Shown here one piece after another: positions 1 through 5,439 of a stretch of 7,586 nt of DNA. Position 1 is the first letter of the stretch; each line of letters opens with the position of its first letter. A program made the position numbers and the translations under genes. The stretch covers positions 1-7,586 of the forward strand of contig JACOUJ010000289.1 of NCBI GenBank assembly GCA_016177865.1. The letters run 5' to 3'. The stretch is from Candidatus Rokuibacteriota bacterium. GTDB lineage: Bacteria > Methylomirabilota > Methylomirabilia > Rokubacteriales > JACOUJ01. The notes under the pieces were generated by a model. That model worked only from the letters and a program-made list of their open reading frames with translations. It made no database searches and had not been told where the DNA came from.

Positions 1-10
1 GACACGCATC

Positions 11-1324
11 TTATGATCCGGGATAGACCGGCCGCCGCCCGACCGAGTGGTACTCGAAGCCAAGCTTGCGGAGACGCTCGGGCTCGTAAATGTTGCGACC
101 GTCGAAGAGCAAGGGGCGTCGCATCACCTGCTTGAGGCGCTCGAGGTTCAAGAGCTTGAACTCGTTCCACTCGGTCACGATCGCAACGGCGTCGGCGCCC
201 TCTGCGGCCTCGTAAGAGGACTGACCATACCGAACCTCGGGGGGAAGGAGTCTTCTGGCATTCTCCGTCGCGGCCGGGTCGTAGGCCTTCACCGTGGCCC
301 CGGCCGCGTGGAGCAGCTGAATGACCTCGATAGACTTGGCCTCCCGCATGTCGTCGGTGTTGGGTTTGAAGGCCAGCCCCAGGACGGCGATGGTGCGACC
401 GTCGAGGGGGCCCAGGACCTTTTGGATCAATTCCGCGAATCGCGAGGCCCGCTCCCGGTTCGTCTCCATGACGGCCTTGAGGAGCCTAAACTCACACCCG
501 AAATTCGACGCGCTCTGAATCAAGGAGTCCGAGTCCTTCGGAAAGCAGGACCCCCCGAACCCGAGGCCCGCCTGGAGGAAGCTCGATCCGATCCGGGGGT
601 CGAGCCCCATCCCCTTTACGACATCCGAGACATCGGCCCCCGCGGCCTCGCAGATATTCGCGATCGCATTGATGAACGAGATCTTGGCGGCGAGAAAGGC
701 GTTGGAGGCGTACTTGATCATCTCGGCCGAGTGGACATCCGTAATGATCATCGGCCTCTCCAGGGGGGCGTAGAGCTCTAGCAGGGTCATCGCCACCTGA
801 CGGGTTGGCGCCCCGATCACGATCCGATCTGGACGCAGGGTATCTTCGATGGCGGACCCCTCCCGGAGAAATTCAGGGTTACTGACCACATCGAAGTTCA
901 CTGGCCGGCGCTGGTTCCGCTGGATGATCTCACGGACGAGGTCCCCCGTCCCAACCGGGACGGTGGACTTATTCACGATGACCCGGTACCGGTCCATCGC
1001 CCGAGCGATCCCGAGGGCCACGTCTTCCACAGCCGACAGGTCCGTTTCTCCATTGGCCTTCGGCGGAGTTCCCACTGCAATGAAGATGATCTCCGACCGG
1101 CGGACGCCCTCTTCGAGGCTCGTTGTAAAGGCAAGACGACCATCCTCCACGTTGCGGTGAACCATCTCCTCGAGCCCTGGTTCATAGATCGGCATGAGCC
1201 CGCGCAGAAGACCTTCGATCTTGGCCCGATCGGAGTCCATGCAGATGACGTCGTTACCGAGGTCGGCGAAGACGGCCCCGGTCACCAACCCGACGTACCC
1301 GGTCCCGACGACACAGACGTTCAT
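11..1324 (-). CDS. ugd: UDP-glucose 6-dehydrogenase
   Basis: Oxidises UDP-glucose to UDP-glucuronate with two NAD+ in the cytoplasm, supplying precursors for capsule, exopolysaccharide or lipid A/LPS sugars. The 437-aa product is full length for the UDP-glucose/GDP-mannose dehydrogenase family. Seen in the sequence: an N-terminal Rossmann motif GTGYVG (residues 7-12) with Asp30 at the end of the second strand, fitting NAD; STVPVGT (120-126); NPEFLREGSA (149-158); the conserved Lys204 in EMIKYASNAF; the catalytic Cys260 in GFGGSCFPKD (255-264); and the C-terminal domain motif GLAFKPNTDDMREAKS (316-331). The ATG at 1322-1324 is preceded by a perfect AGGAGG (complement of 1330-1335) with a 5-nt spacer. 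It lies downstream of a lipoprotein gene on the same strand but has its own promoter in the gap, so it can be expressed alone. No glycosyltransferase gene is visible beside it. Identification is secure. Confidence 0.97.
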   Translation of the reverse strand: MNVCVVGTGYVGLVTGAVFADLGNDVICMDSDRAKIEGLLRGLMPIYEPGLEEMVHRNVEDGRLAFTTSLEEGVRRSEIIFIAVGTPPKANGETDLSAVEDVALGIARAMDRYRVIVNKSTVPVGTGDLVREIIQRNQRRPVNFDVVSNPEFLREGSAIEDTLRPDRIVIGAPTRQVAMTLLELYAPLERPMIITDVHSAEMIKYASNAFLAAKISFINAIANICEAAGADVSDVVKGMGLDPRIGSSFLQAGLGFGGSCFPKDSDSLIQSASNFGCEFRLLKAVMETNRERASRFAELIQKVLGPLDGRTIAVLGLAFKPNTDDMREAKSIEVIQLLHAAGATVKAYDPAATENARRLLPPEVRYGQSSYEAAEGADAVAIVTEWNEFKLLNLERLKQVMRRPLLFDGRNIYEPERLRKLGFEYHSVGRRPVYPGS

Positions 1325-1329
1325 TCGGT

Positions 1330-1335
1330 CCTCCT
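1330..1335 (-). promoter_or_regulatory. Strong ribosome binding site of ugd
   Basis: On the minus strand this reads AGGAGG, a perfect complement to the usual 16S anti-Shine-Dalgarno core, 5 nt from the ATG at 1324. It fixes the ugd start and shows the organism uses canonical ribosome sites. Confidence 0.85.
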
Positions 1336-1359
1336 CACGGGGTCACCACCAAAAAACTC

Positions 1360-1388
1360 ACTATAGCAAAGGGATCACCCGCTGTCAT
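1360..1388 (-). promoter_or_regulatory. Sigma70-like promoter of ugd
   Basis: On the minus strand there is a -35 hexamer ATGACA (complement of 1383-1388; 5 of 6 consensus), exactly 17 nt of spacer, and a -10 hexamer TATAGT (complement of 1360-1365; 5 of 6). Transcription would start near 1353, giving a leader of about 30 nt that opens with a short T-run (complement of 1351-1356) and contains the AGGAGG. It lies in the 81-bp gap after the lipoprotein gene, so ugd need not depend on read-through. This is the best-matching promoter in the window; it is predicted from sequence only. Confidence 0.65.
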
Positions 1389-1405
1389 GTCCGCACCGCT
1401 CTCGC

Positions 1406-1942
1406 TCATGGCGTCCCCATGGCGAAATCGAAGGACAGCTCCTCCGCGCCCTCAGGCGAGAGGAGTAGAGTGAAGCGACTCACCGCGGGATCGAGGCGGG
1501 GGAAATAGACGAACCCCTCGACTCGACTTCCCGCCGGCCCGCTTCCCCCTCCGATGCCAAAGGAGAAGATCGGTCCCGACGTCGCCCGGCCGCTTGAAAC
1601 CAGGGCGTGGGCCTCGGCAGAACTCAGGGGGCGCCACTGGCGGCGCTCCTGGTCGAAAAGACTGATCCGCTCTGGGGGAAGGCGGACCATCTGCGTCGAT
1701 TCGTTCACGACCACGAGGCGAAAAGGCAGAAGAGTTCGGCCCAGGTCCCGTGGGTCCCCGGTCCACGCGTCAAGGGTGACGGTGGCCCGAACCCCACCTC
1801 GCTCCGCCACGATTTGACGCCCGTCGGCCTCTACCCGGCCAGGACCCAGACCACGGGGCTGGGGGGTCGCGCAACCCCAAAGGGCGAGCGCGAGAACCCC
1901 CGTGGCAATTCCTCCTCGCGAACTCACGGAGTTAGTATACAC
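1406..1942 (-). CDS. Putative lipoprotein of unknown function
   Basis: A 178-aa protein from the preferred GTG start. It has a short n-region, a hydrophobic stretch (about residues 12-21, IATGVLALAL) and a lipobox-like LWGC with Cys24, followed by a polar Pro/Gly-rich linker; Trp at -2 is atypical but tolerated. The mature part (about 40-178) looks like a single beta-rich domain, with alternating hydrophobic strands such as LPFRLVVVNES and RFTLLLSPEG. This resembles small immunoglobulin-like lipoprotein domains, but I recognise no named family or catalytic motif. The start is ambiguous. GTG at 1942 has an AGAGGG ribosome site 7 nt upstream. GTG at 1927 gives a shorter, also good signal peptide and could be leaderless (see the TATACT site). 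A TTG at 1975 opens the frame further but lacks a ribosome site. It is divergent from the acyl-CoA dehydrogenase operon and lies upstream of ugd. Real gene: likely; function: unknown. Confidence 0.75.
   Translation of the reverse strand: MYTNSVSSRGGIATGVLALALWGCATPQPRGLGPGRVEADGRQIVAERGGVRATVTLDAWTGDPRDLGRTLLPFRLVVVNESTQMVRLPPERISLFDQERRQWRPLSSAEAHALVSSGRATSGPIFSFGIGGGSGPAGSRVEGFVYFPRLDPAVSRFTLLLSPEGAEELSFDFAMGTP
1934..1939 (-). promoter_or_regulatory. Possible -10 element for a leaderless lipoprotein mRNA
   Basis: The minus strand reads TATACT (5 of 6 to TATAAT), with no recognisable -35 at 16-18 nt upstream. Transcription from it would begin near 1927, on the alternative GTG start codon, giving a leaderless mRNA. 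It conflicts with the 1942 start and is offered only as an alternative. Confidence 0.2.
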
Positions 1943-1949
1943 GAAGATG

Positions 1950-1955
1950 CCCTCT
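1950..1955 (-). promoter_or_regulatory. Ribosome binding site favouring the 1942 lipoprotein start
   Basis: The minus strand reads AGAGGG, 7 nt before the GTG at 1942-1940. The other candidate starts (GTG at 1927, TTG at 1975) have no purine-rich tract at this distance, so it decides in favour of 1942 unless the mRNA begins at 1927. Confidence 0.45.
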
Positions 1956-1983
1956 TGCTTTCCCCCTGTGGCCAAGCTAGACT
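1955..1983 (+). promoter_or_regulatory. Candidate promoter of the acyl-CoA dehydrogenase operon
   Basis: A -35-like TTGCTT (1955-1960), a 17-nt spacer and a -10-like TAGACT (1978-1983; 4 of 6). The predicted start is near 1990, inside the palindrome at 1986-2005, leaving a leader of about 37 nt with AAGGAG at 2015-2020. The hexamers are mediocre. Their exact spacing and position relative to the operator-like palindrome raise confidence. Confidence 0.45.
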
Positions 1984-1985
1984 CT

Positions 1986-2005
1986 CAATGAACGCTCGTT
2001 CAGTG
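1986..2005 (+). promoter_or_regulatory. Operator-like palindrome, TetR-family type
   Basis: The core TGAACG-CT-CGTTCA (1989-2002) is a perfect 6-bp inverted repeat with a 2-bp centre. It extends to 9-bp arms with one mismatch per side (CAaTGAACG / CGTTCAgTG). It overlaps the predicted transcription start and ends 21 nt before the ATG of the first acyl-CoA dehydrogenase gene, a classic repressor position. Palindromes of this size are typical of TetR/AcrR-type regulators that control fatty-acid and other acyl-CoA degradation genes and respond to acyl-CoA. No regulator gene lies in the window. Because the site sits between divergent genes it could also affect the lipoprotein gene. The regulator family is inferred. 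Confidence 0.55.
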
Positions 2006-2026
2006 CATCGGCCCAAGGAGCCATAG

Positions 2027-3211
2027 ATGGACTTTTCGTTAACCGCTGAGCAGGTTCAGTTCCGCGACGAAGTTCGCGGCTGGCTCAGGGCGAATGTCCC
2101 TCCGGACTGGGGGAGTCGCCCACTCTTTGGCCCAGATAGTCCGGTCGAGCTCCATAGTTTTCTCCGCGACTGGCAGCGGAGGCTTTTCGGCGCAGGCTTT
2201 CTCGGGCTCACGTGGCCCAAGGAGTATGGAGGACGCGATCTTTCCTATATGGAGGAACTCATCTTCAACGAGGAGATGGCCGAGGCCAAGGCCCCGCCAA
2301 TTCTGAACCTCCTCGGCATCTACCTGGCCGGACCAACCATCATCGCCTACGGGACCGACGCGCAGAAGCAGCGCCTCCTTTCCAAGATCCTCTCTGGCGA
2401 AGAGATCTGGTGCCAGGGGTACTCCGAGCCCAATGCCGGCTCGGATCTCGCTTCGCTTCAAACCCGAGCGGTGTTGGACGGGGACCACTCTGTGGTCAAC
2501 CGCCAAAAGGTCTGGACGAGTCTTGCCCACGTCGCCGACTGGATCATGCTCCTCGCGCGGACGGACCCCAAGGCTCCAAGGCATCAGGGAATCACCTACT
2601 TCCTCGTGGATATGCACTCCTCCGGGATTACCGTGCGTCCTCTCCGACAGCTCACCGGGGATGCCGAGTTCAACGAGATTTTCTTCGATAACGTGCGGGT
2701 CCCGGCCGCCAGTATCCTCGGTGGGGTGGGGAATGGATGGCAGGTAGGGCTGACCACCCTCATGTATGAACGGATGGCGCTCGGGTTCGGCCTTCAGATC
2801 CGTCTTCGGATGGCCCTGGACCATCTCATCGCTCTGGCTCGGCGAAATGGAGGCGCGGCGGCCCGGAACCCGATCATCCGCCAGAAGCTGGCCCAGCTCT
2901 GGATCGAGACTGAAGCCTTCAAGTACACCGGCTATCGGGCTATCACCAAGCTCCTGCGGGGCGAGCTCCCCGGGGCCGAGGGCTCGACCGGGAAAATTTT
3001 CTGGTCCGAAACCCACCAGCGGCTGCAGGCTCTCGCCATGGAGATCGAGGGGCCATACGCCCAACTCACCACAGGCTCGCGCTGGGCGATTGAGGGGGGG
3101 CTCTGGCAGCATCTATTCCTCCGCTCCCTTGGCAACACCATCGAGGGCGGGACCACGGAGATCCAACGAAACATCGTGGGGGAGCGGGTCCTCGGGCTCC
3201 CCAAGGATTAG
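2027..3211 (+). CDS. Acyl-CoA dehydrogenase, first subunit of a probable heteromeric pair
   Basis: A 394-aa cytoplasmic flavoprotein of the acyl-CoA dehydrogenase fold, introducing the alpha-beta double bond in an acyl-CoA. The N-terminal helical domain runs to about residue 120. The beta domain holds the signature CQGYSEPNAGSDLASL (129-144) and NRQKVWTSLAHVADW (158-172). The C-terminal helical domain ends in EGGTTEIQRNIVGERVLGLP (373-392). Glu248 (in MYERMALG) sits where the catalytic Glu of isovaleryl-CoA and long-chain dehydrogenases lies, while the medium-chain catalytic Glu position aligns to Gly374. The R-x-x-F-G and Q-x-x-G-G-x-G FAD-contact motifs expected in the C-terminal domain are absent; the next gene has them. 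It resembles FadE26- and FadE29-type proteins. The ATG at 2027 follows AAGGAG (2015-2020) by 6 nt. The family is certain; the substrate is not, though a sterol, branched or aromatic side-chain acyl-CoA is plausible. Confidence 0.93.
   Translation: MDFSLTAEQVQFRDEVRGWLRANVPPDWGSRPLFGPDSPVELHSFLRDWQRRLFGAGFLGLTWPKEYGGRDLSYMEELIFNEEMAEAKAPPILNLLGIYLAGPTIIAYGTDAQKQRLLSKILSGEEIWCQGYSEPNAGSDLASLQTRAVLDGDHSVVNRQKVWTSLAHVADWIMLLARTDPKAPRHQGITYFLVDMHSSGITVRPLRQLTGDAEFNEIFFDNVRVPAASILGGVGNGWQVGLTTLMYERMALGFGLQIRLRMALDHLIALARRNGGAAARNPIIRQKLAQLWIETEAFKYTGYRAITKLLRGELPGAEGSTGKIFWSETHQRLQALAMEIEGPYAQLTTGSRWAIEGGLWQHLFLRSLGNTIEGGTTEIQRNIVGERVLGLPKD
3203..3207 (+). promoter_or_regulatory. Ribosome binding site inside the end of the upstream gene
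   Basis: AAGGA within the last codons of the first acyl-CoA dehydrogenase gene, 8 nt before the GTG at 3216. It fixes the start of the second subunit and points to translational coupling, which would help keep the two subunits in balance. Confidence 0.6.
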
Positions 3212-3215
3212 AGCC

Positions 3216-4349
3216 GTGGACTTCGGGTTCAGTCCTGAGCAGGAGATGCTGCGGGAGACGGCGAGAAAATTCCTCGCGGAGGAGTCCCGTTCCGCGTTTG
3301 TGAGAGAGATGATGGACAGCACGGCGGGGATCACCCCTGAGCTGTGGCAGAAGATGGCGGAGCTAGGATGGCTTGGCCTCATCTATCCGGAAGAGTACGG
3401 GGGGGCCGGGGGGAGCTTCGTAGACCTCACGGTTATCCTGGAAGAAATGGGGCGGGTCGTCTTCCCTGGGCCGTACTTTTCCACCCTTCTCCTGGGCGGT
3501 CTCGCCATCCTCGAGGGAGGGGACGGCACCCAGAAGAAGGCGTGGCTCCCGCGAATCGCGACAGGGGAGGCGCGGGTCACATTGGCCTGGACCGAGCCCA
3601 ACGGACGGTGGGATGCCGAGGGAATGACCCTGACGGCGAAGAGGGACCGCGACGCCTTCGTCCTTACGGGGACCAAGCTGTTCGTCCCTGATGCCCATAC
3701 TGCCGATGCCCTTGTGGTGGCGGCCCGAACGGGGAACGGGCCGGAGGCGGGGGTCAGTCTGTTCCTCCTCCCCCGTGAGAGCCCGGGCGTCACCGTCATG
3801 CTCCTCCCCACCATGGATCACACCCGCAAGCTCTGCGAGGTGACCTTTTCGGTGACCCGCGTGCCGGCCGATGCGCTTCTCGGCGAGGCGGGCCGCGGAT
3901 GGCGAATCCTCCAGCGCGTGATCGACCGGGCCACCGTGGGCTTGTGCGCCGAGATGTGTGGGGGAGCCCAGAAGGTTCTCGAGATCTGCACGGAGTACGC
4001 TAAGGTTCGTCAGGCCTTCGGAAAGCCCATCGGGACCTATCAGGCGGTCAAGCACAAGTGCGCGGACATGCTCCTCCTCACGGAGAACGCCAAATCCATC
4101 ACCTATTACGCCGCCTGGGCCGTCTCAGAGGATGTCCCCGAGGATTCCCTGGCCGCGTCGATGGCCAAGGCCTACGCGTCGGACGCGTATCGGAAGGTGG
4201 CTCAAGACGGGATCCAGATCCACGGCGGGATCGGCTTCACCTGGGACCACGATCTCCATCTCTACTTCAAGCGCGCCAAGTCTTCTGAGGTCACCTTCGG
4301 CGACGCAAACTATCACCGCGAGCGAGTCGCCCAACTCATCCACCTCTAG
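3216..4349 (+). CDS. Acyl-CoA dehydrogenase, second subunit of a probable heteromeric pair
   Basis: A 377-aa acyl-CoA dehydrogenase-fold protein. The GTG start at 3216 is chosen because it begins the family-typical MDFGFSPEQEMLRETARKFL, lies 4 nt after the upstream stop and has AAGGA at 3203-3207. The frame is open far upstream, but that part is out-of-frame sequence of the first gene. Seen: PEEYGGAGGS (58-67), YAKVRQAFGKPIGTYQAVKH (261-280) and QIHGGIGFTWDHDLHLYFKRA (334-354). These are the Arg/Gln FAD-binding and Q-x-x-G-G-x-G motifs missing from the first subunit. Conversely, the S-E-P-x-A-G-S-D signature is degenerate here (WTEPNGRWD, 125-133). The position of the IVD-type catalytic Glu is Asp237 (VIDRA). 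It therefore probably contributes half of the FAD site but not the catalytic base, as in mycobacterial FadE heterotetramers. The stop TAG (4347-4349) overlaps the first bases of the downstream inverted repeat, yet the C-terminus looks complete. Confidence 0.92.
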   Translation: MDFGFSPEQEMLRETARKFLAEESRSAFVREMMDSTAGITPELWQKMAELGWLGLIYPEEYGGAGGSFVDLTVILEEMGRVVFPGPYFSTLLLGGLAILEGGDGTQKKAWLPRIATGEARVTLAWTEPNGRWDAEGMTLTAKRDRDAFVLTGTKLFVPDAHTADALVVAARTGNGPEAGVSLFLLPRESPGVTVMLLPTMDHTRKLCEVTFSVTRVPADALLGEAGRGWRILQRVIDRATVGLCAEMCGGAQKVLEICTEYAKVRQAFGKPIGTYQAVKHKCADMLLLTENAKSITYYAAWAVSEDVPEDSLAASMAKAYASDAYRKVAQDGIQIHGGIGFTWDHDLHLYFKRAKSSEVTFGDANYHRERVAQLIHL

Positions 4350-4473
4350 TGCCGTCCCAACTGACTTCGCCATACTTCGTTCTCAGTCGTCAGGCATCCT
4401 CATGTACCAACTACGTACACTCCGGTGCCCTCCTCCCTCGGGCCTCGTCTGGTTCGTCATTTGGAACGGCACT
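4348..4473. repeat. 126-bp MITE/REP-like quasi-palindromic element
   Basis: The ends are inverted repeats of 18 bp with 2 mismatches. The left arm is 4348-4365 (AGTGCCGTCCCAACTGAC); the right arm, 4456-4473, reads AGTGCCGTTCCAAATGAC on the other strand. One of the two mismatches would be a G-U pair in RNA. A further CCATAC/CCAGAC similarity follows after a 1-nt shift. The centre holds a small hairpin, TGTAC (4403-4407) / GTACA (4415-4419), within 1 bp of the midpoint of the whole element, so it is symmetrical overall. Flanks CCTCT (4343-4347) and CCTAT (4474-4478) could be a worn target duplication (4 of 5). There is no open reading frame of note inside. The layout fits a non-autonomous MITE or a REP/BIME-type repeat. 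Its possible roles are 3'-end mRNA structure or transcription attenuation after the acyl-CoA dehydrogenase operon. The symmetry is directly visible; mobility is inferred. Confidence 0.6.
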
Positions 4474-4477
4474 CCTA

Positions 4478-4506
4478 TTCACGGCTGCGGTTTGGCGCGA
4501 TCTATT
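4478..4506 (+). promoter_or_regulatory. Weak candidate promoter of the MBL hydrolase gene
   Basis: TTCACG (4478-4483; 4 of 6 to TTGACA), a 17-nt spacer and TCTATT (4501-4506; 4 of 6 to TATAAT). Transcription would start near 4513, leaving a leader of only about 12 nt. It begins just outside the repeat element's right end. Confidence 0.28.
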
Positions 4507-4525
4507 GGAGGCCCACTGAGCGCGA

Positions 4526-5353
4526 ATGACAGGCTTCCCCGAAGTCGCAACCCTCAGCGAACACGTCAGTCGGGTCCTCGGACTCAACCCCGGCCTCATG
4601 ACCGGCCCCGGGACCAATACCTACTTGGTGGGCCGGGACGCCCCGGTCCTTATTGACACGGGGGCCGGTGTGGCTGGCTATCTTCCAAATCTCCTCCGGC
4701 ACCTGGAGCGCGCTCGTCTCGACGAGCCCAGCCGGATACTTCTTACCCATCGCCACGTGGACCACATGGGGGGAGTCACTCAACTCCGCAGGGTGTTCCC
4801 GGAGACCCCGGTCGCCAAGCTCATCTTTCGGGATGGGACCCTCCCCGTCCCTATGGAGTCGCTTCATGACGGACATGTGACGGAAGTGGACGGCCTCCAC
4901 CTCCTCGCCATCCACACCCCCGGTCACGCCTCTGATCATCTTTCCTTCTACCTCCGAGAAGAGCGGGCCCTCTTCACGGGCGATCTGATTCTCGAAGGGA
5001 CGACCACGGTGATCCCGCCCGACGACGGCGACATGGCAGCGTATCTCGAATCTCTTCGCCGCCTCCTGGATCTGGACTTGACCCGGATCTACCCGGCCCA
5101 TGGGCGGGTCATCGAGAGCCCCAAGGAAAAAATCGAGGAGTACATCGCCCACCGCTTTCAAAGGGAAGAGATGATCCTCGAAGCCCTCAGGGCCGGTGGC
5201 CGCACGATCCCCGAAATCGTGGCGACCGTTTATGTCAGTACCCCGTCGGTTCTCCACCCTGTCGCTCAGCTCTCCGTCGAATCTCATTTGATCAAGCTCG
5301 AACAGGAGGGGCGAGTCCGGCGAACTGCCGAGGGCCAATTCATACCGGCATAG
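4526..5353 (+). CDS. Metallo-beta-lactamase-fold hydrolase, LACTB2-like, with winged helix
   Basis: A 275-aa cytoplasmic protein (no signal peptide) of the MBL superfamily. The metal-binding set is complete: THRHVDH (His75, His77, Asp79, His80), HTPGH (His134), TGD (Asp153) and YPAHG (His192), so a dinuclear metal hydrolase is expected. The N-terminus (residues 18-35, LGLNPGLMTGPGTNTYLV) and a C-terminal winged-helix-like segment (about 210-272, ending HLIKLEQEGRVRRTAEGQF) match the layout of LACTB2-like proteins. Human LACTB2 is a mitochondrial endoribonuclease; bacterial relatives are mostly uncharacterised, and some relatives cleave thioesters or other small substrates. The ATG at 4526 fits the family N-terminus. 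The ribosome site is poor (TTGGAGG is 14 nt away; GAG at 4518-4520). It follows the acyl-CoA dehydrogenase operon but is separated from it by the repeat, so shared transcription is doubtful. Fold certain, substrate unknown. Confidence 0.9.
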   Translation: MTGFPEVATLSEHVSRVLGLNPGLMTGPGTNTYLVGRDAPVLIDTGAGVAGYLPNLLRHLERARLDEPSRILLTHRHVDHMGGVTQLRRVFPETPVAKLIFRDGTLPVPMESLHDGHVTEVDGLHLLAIHTPGHASDHLSFYLREERALFTGDLILEGTTTVIPPDDGDMAAYLESLRRLLDLDLTRIYPAHGRVIESPKEKIEEYIAHRFQREEMILEALRAGGRTIPEIVATVYVSTPSVLHPVAQLSVESHLIKLEQEGRVRRTAEGQFIPA

Positions 5354-5387
5354 CCCCGCCTCGCTCCCCGTTCTTTCTCCGCCAAAG

Positions 5388-5417
5388 TTGACGCCTCGAC
5401 CCCTACTGTGCTTCCAT
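5388..5417 (+). promoter_or_regulatory. Weak candidate promoter of the GGT-like gene
   Basis: TTGACG (5388-5393; 5 of 6) with an 18-nt spacer and a poor -10, TTCCAT (5412-5417; 3 of 6), in the 86-bp gap between the MBL hydrolase and the GGT-like gene. Only the -35 is convincing. No terminator hairpin is visible in this gap, so read-through from the MBL gene is equally possible. Confidence 0.25.
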
Positions 5418-5439
5418 GTGACGAAGCGAGCAGGAATCG

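Noticed and set aside
47..781. Open frame of 244 codons on the plus strand across ugd.
   Set aside because: It is antisense to a confidently identified ugd and has no motif of its own.
1351..1385. T-run on the minus strand after the lipoprotein gene, considered as an intrinsic terminator.
   Set aside because: The only preceding stem is about 3 bp (GGG/CCC) with a ragged extension, and the same bases form the ugd promoter; there is no credible GC-rich hairpin next to the T-run.
2039..3112. Open frame of 357 codons on the minus strand opposite the first acyl-CoA dehydrogenase gene.
   Set aside because: It is an antisense shadow with no recognisable domain, no ribosome site and proline/glycine-rich composition; the sense strand is a clear enzyme.
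2766..3215. Upstream extension of the second acyl-CoA dehydrogenase frame, suggesting a 527-aa protein.
   Set aside because: The extension is out-of-frame sequence of the first dehydrogenase gene. The family N-terminus, ribosome site and normal length all place the start at GTG 3216.
3395..3416. G7 and G6 tracts in the second acyl-CoA dehydrogenase gene, considered as phase-variation sites.
   Set aside because: They encode the family's conserved YGGAGGS loop and the frame is intact on both sides, so they are ordinary coding sequence.
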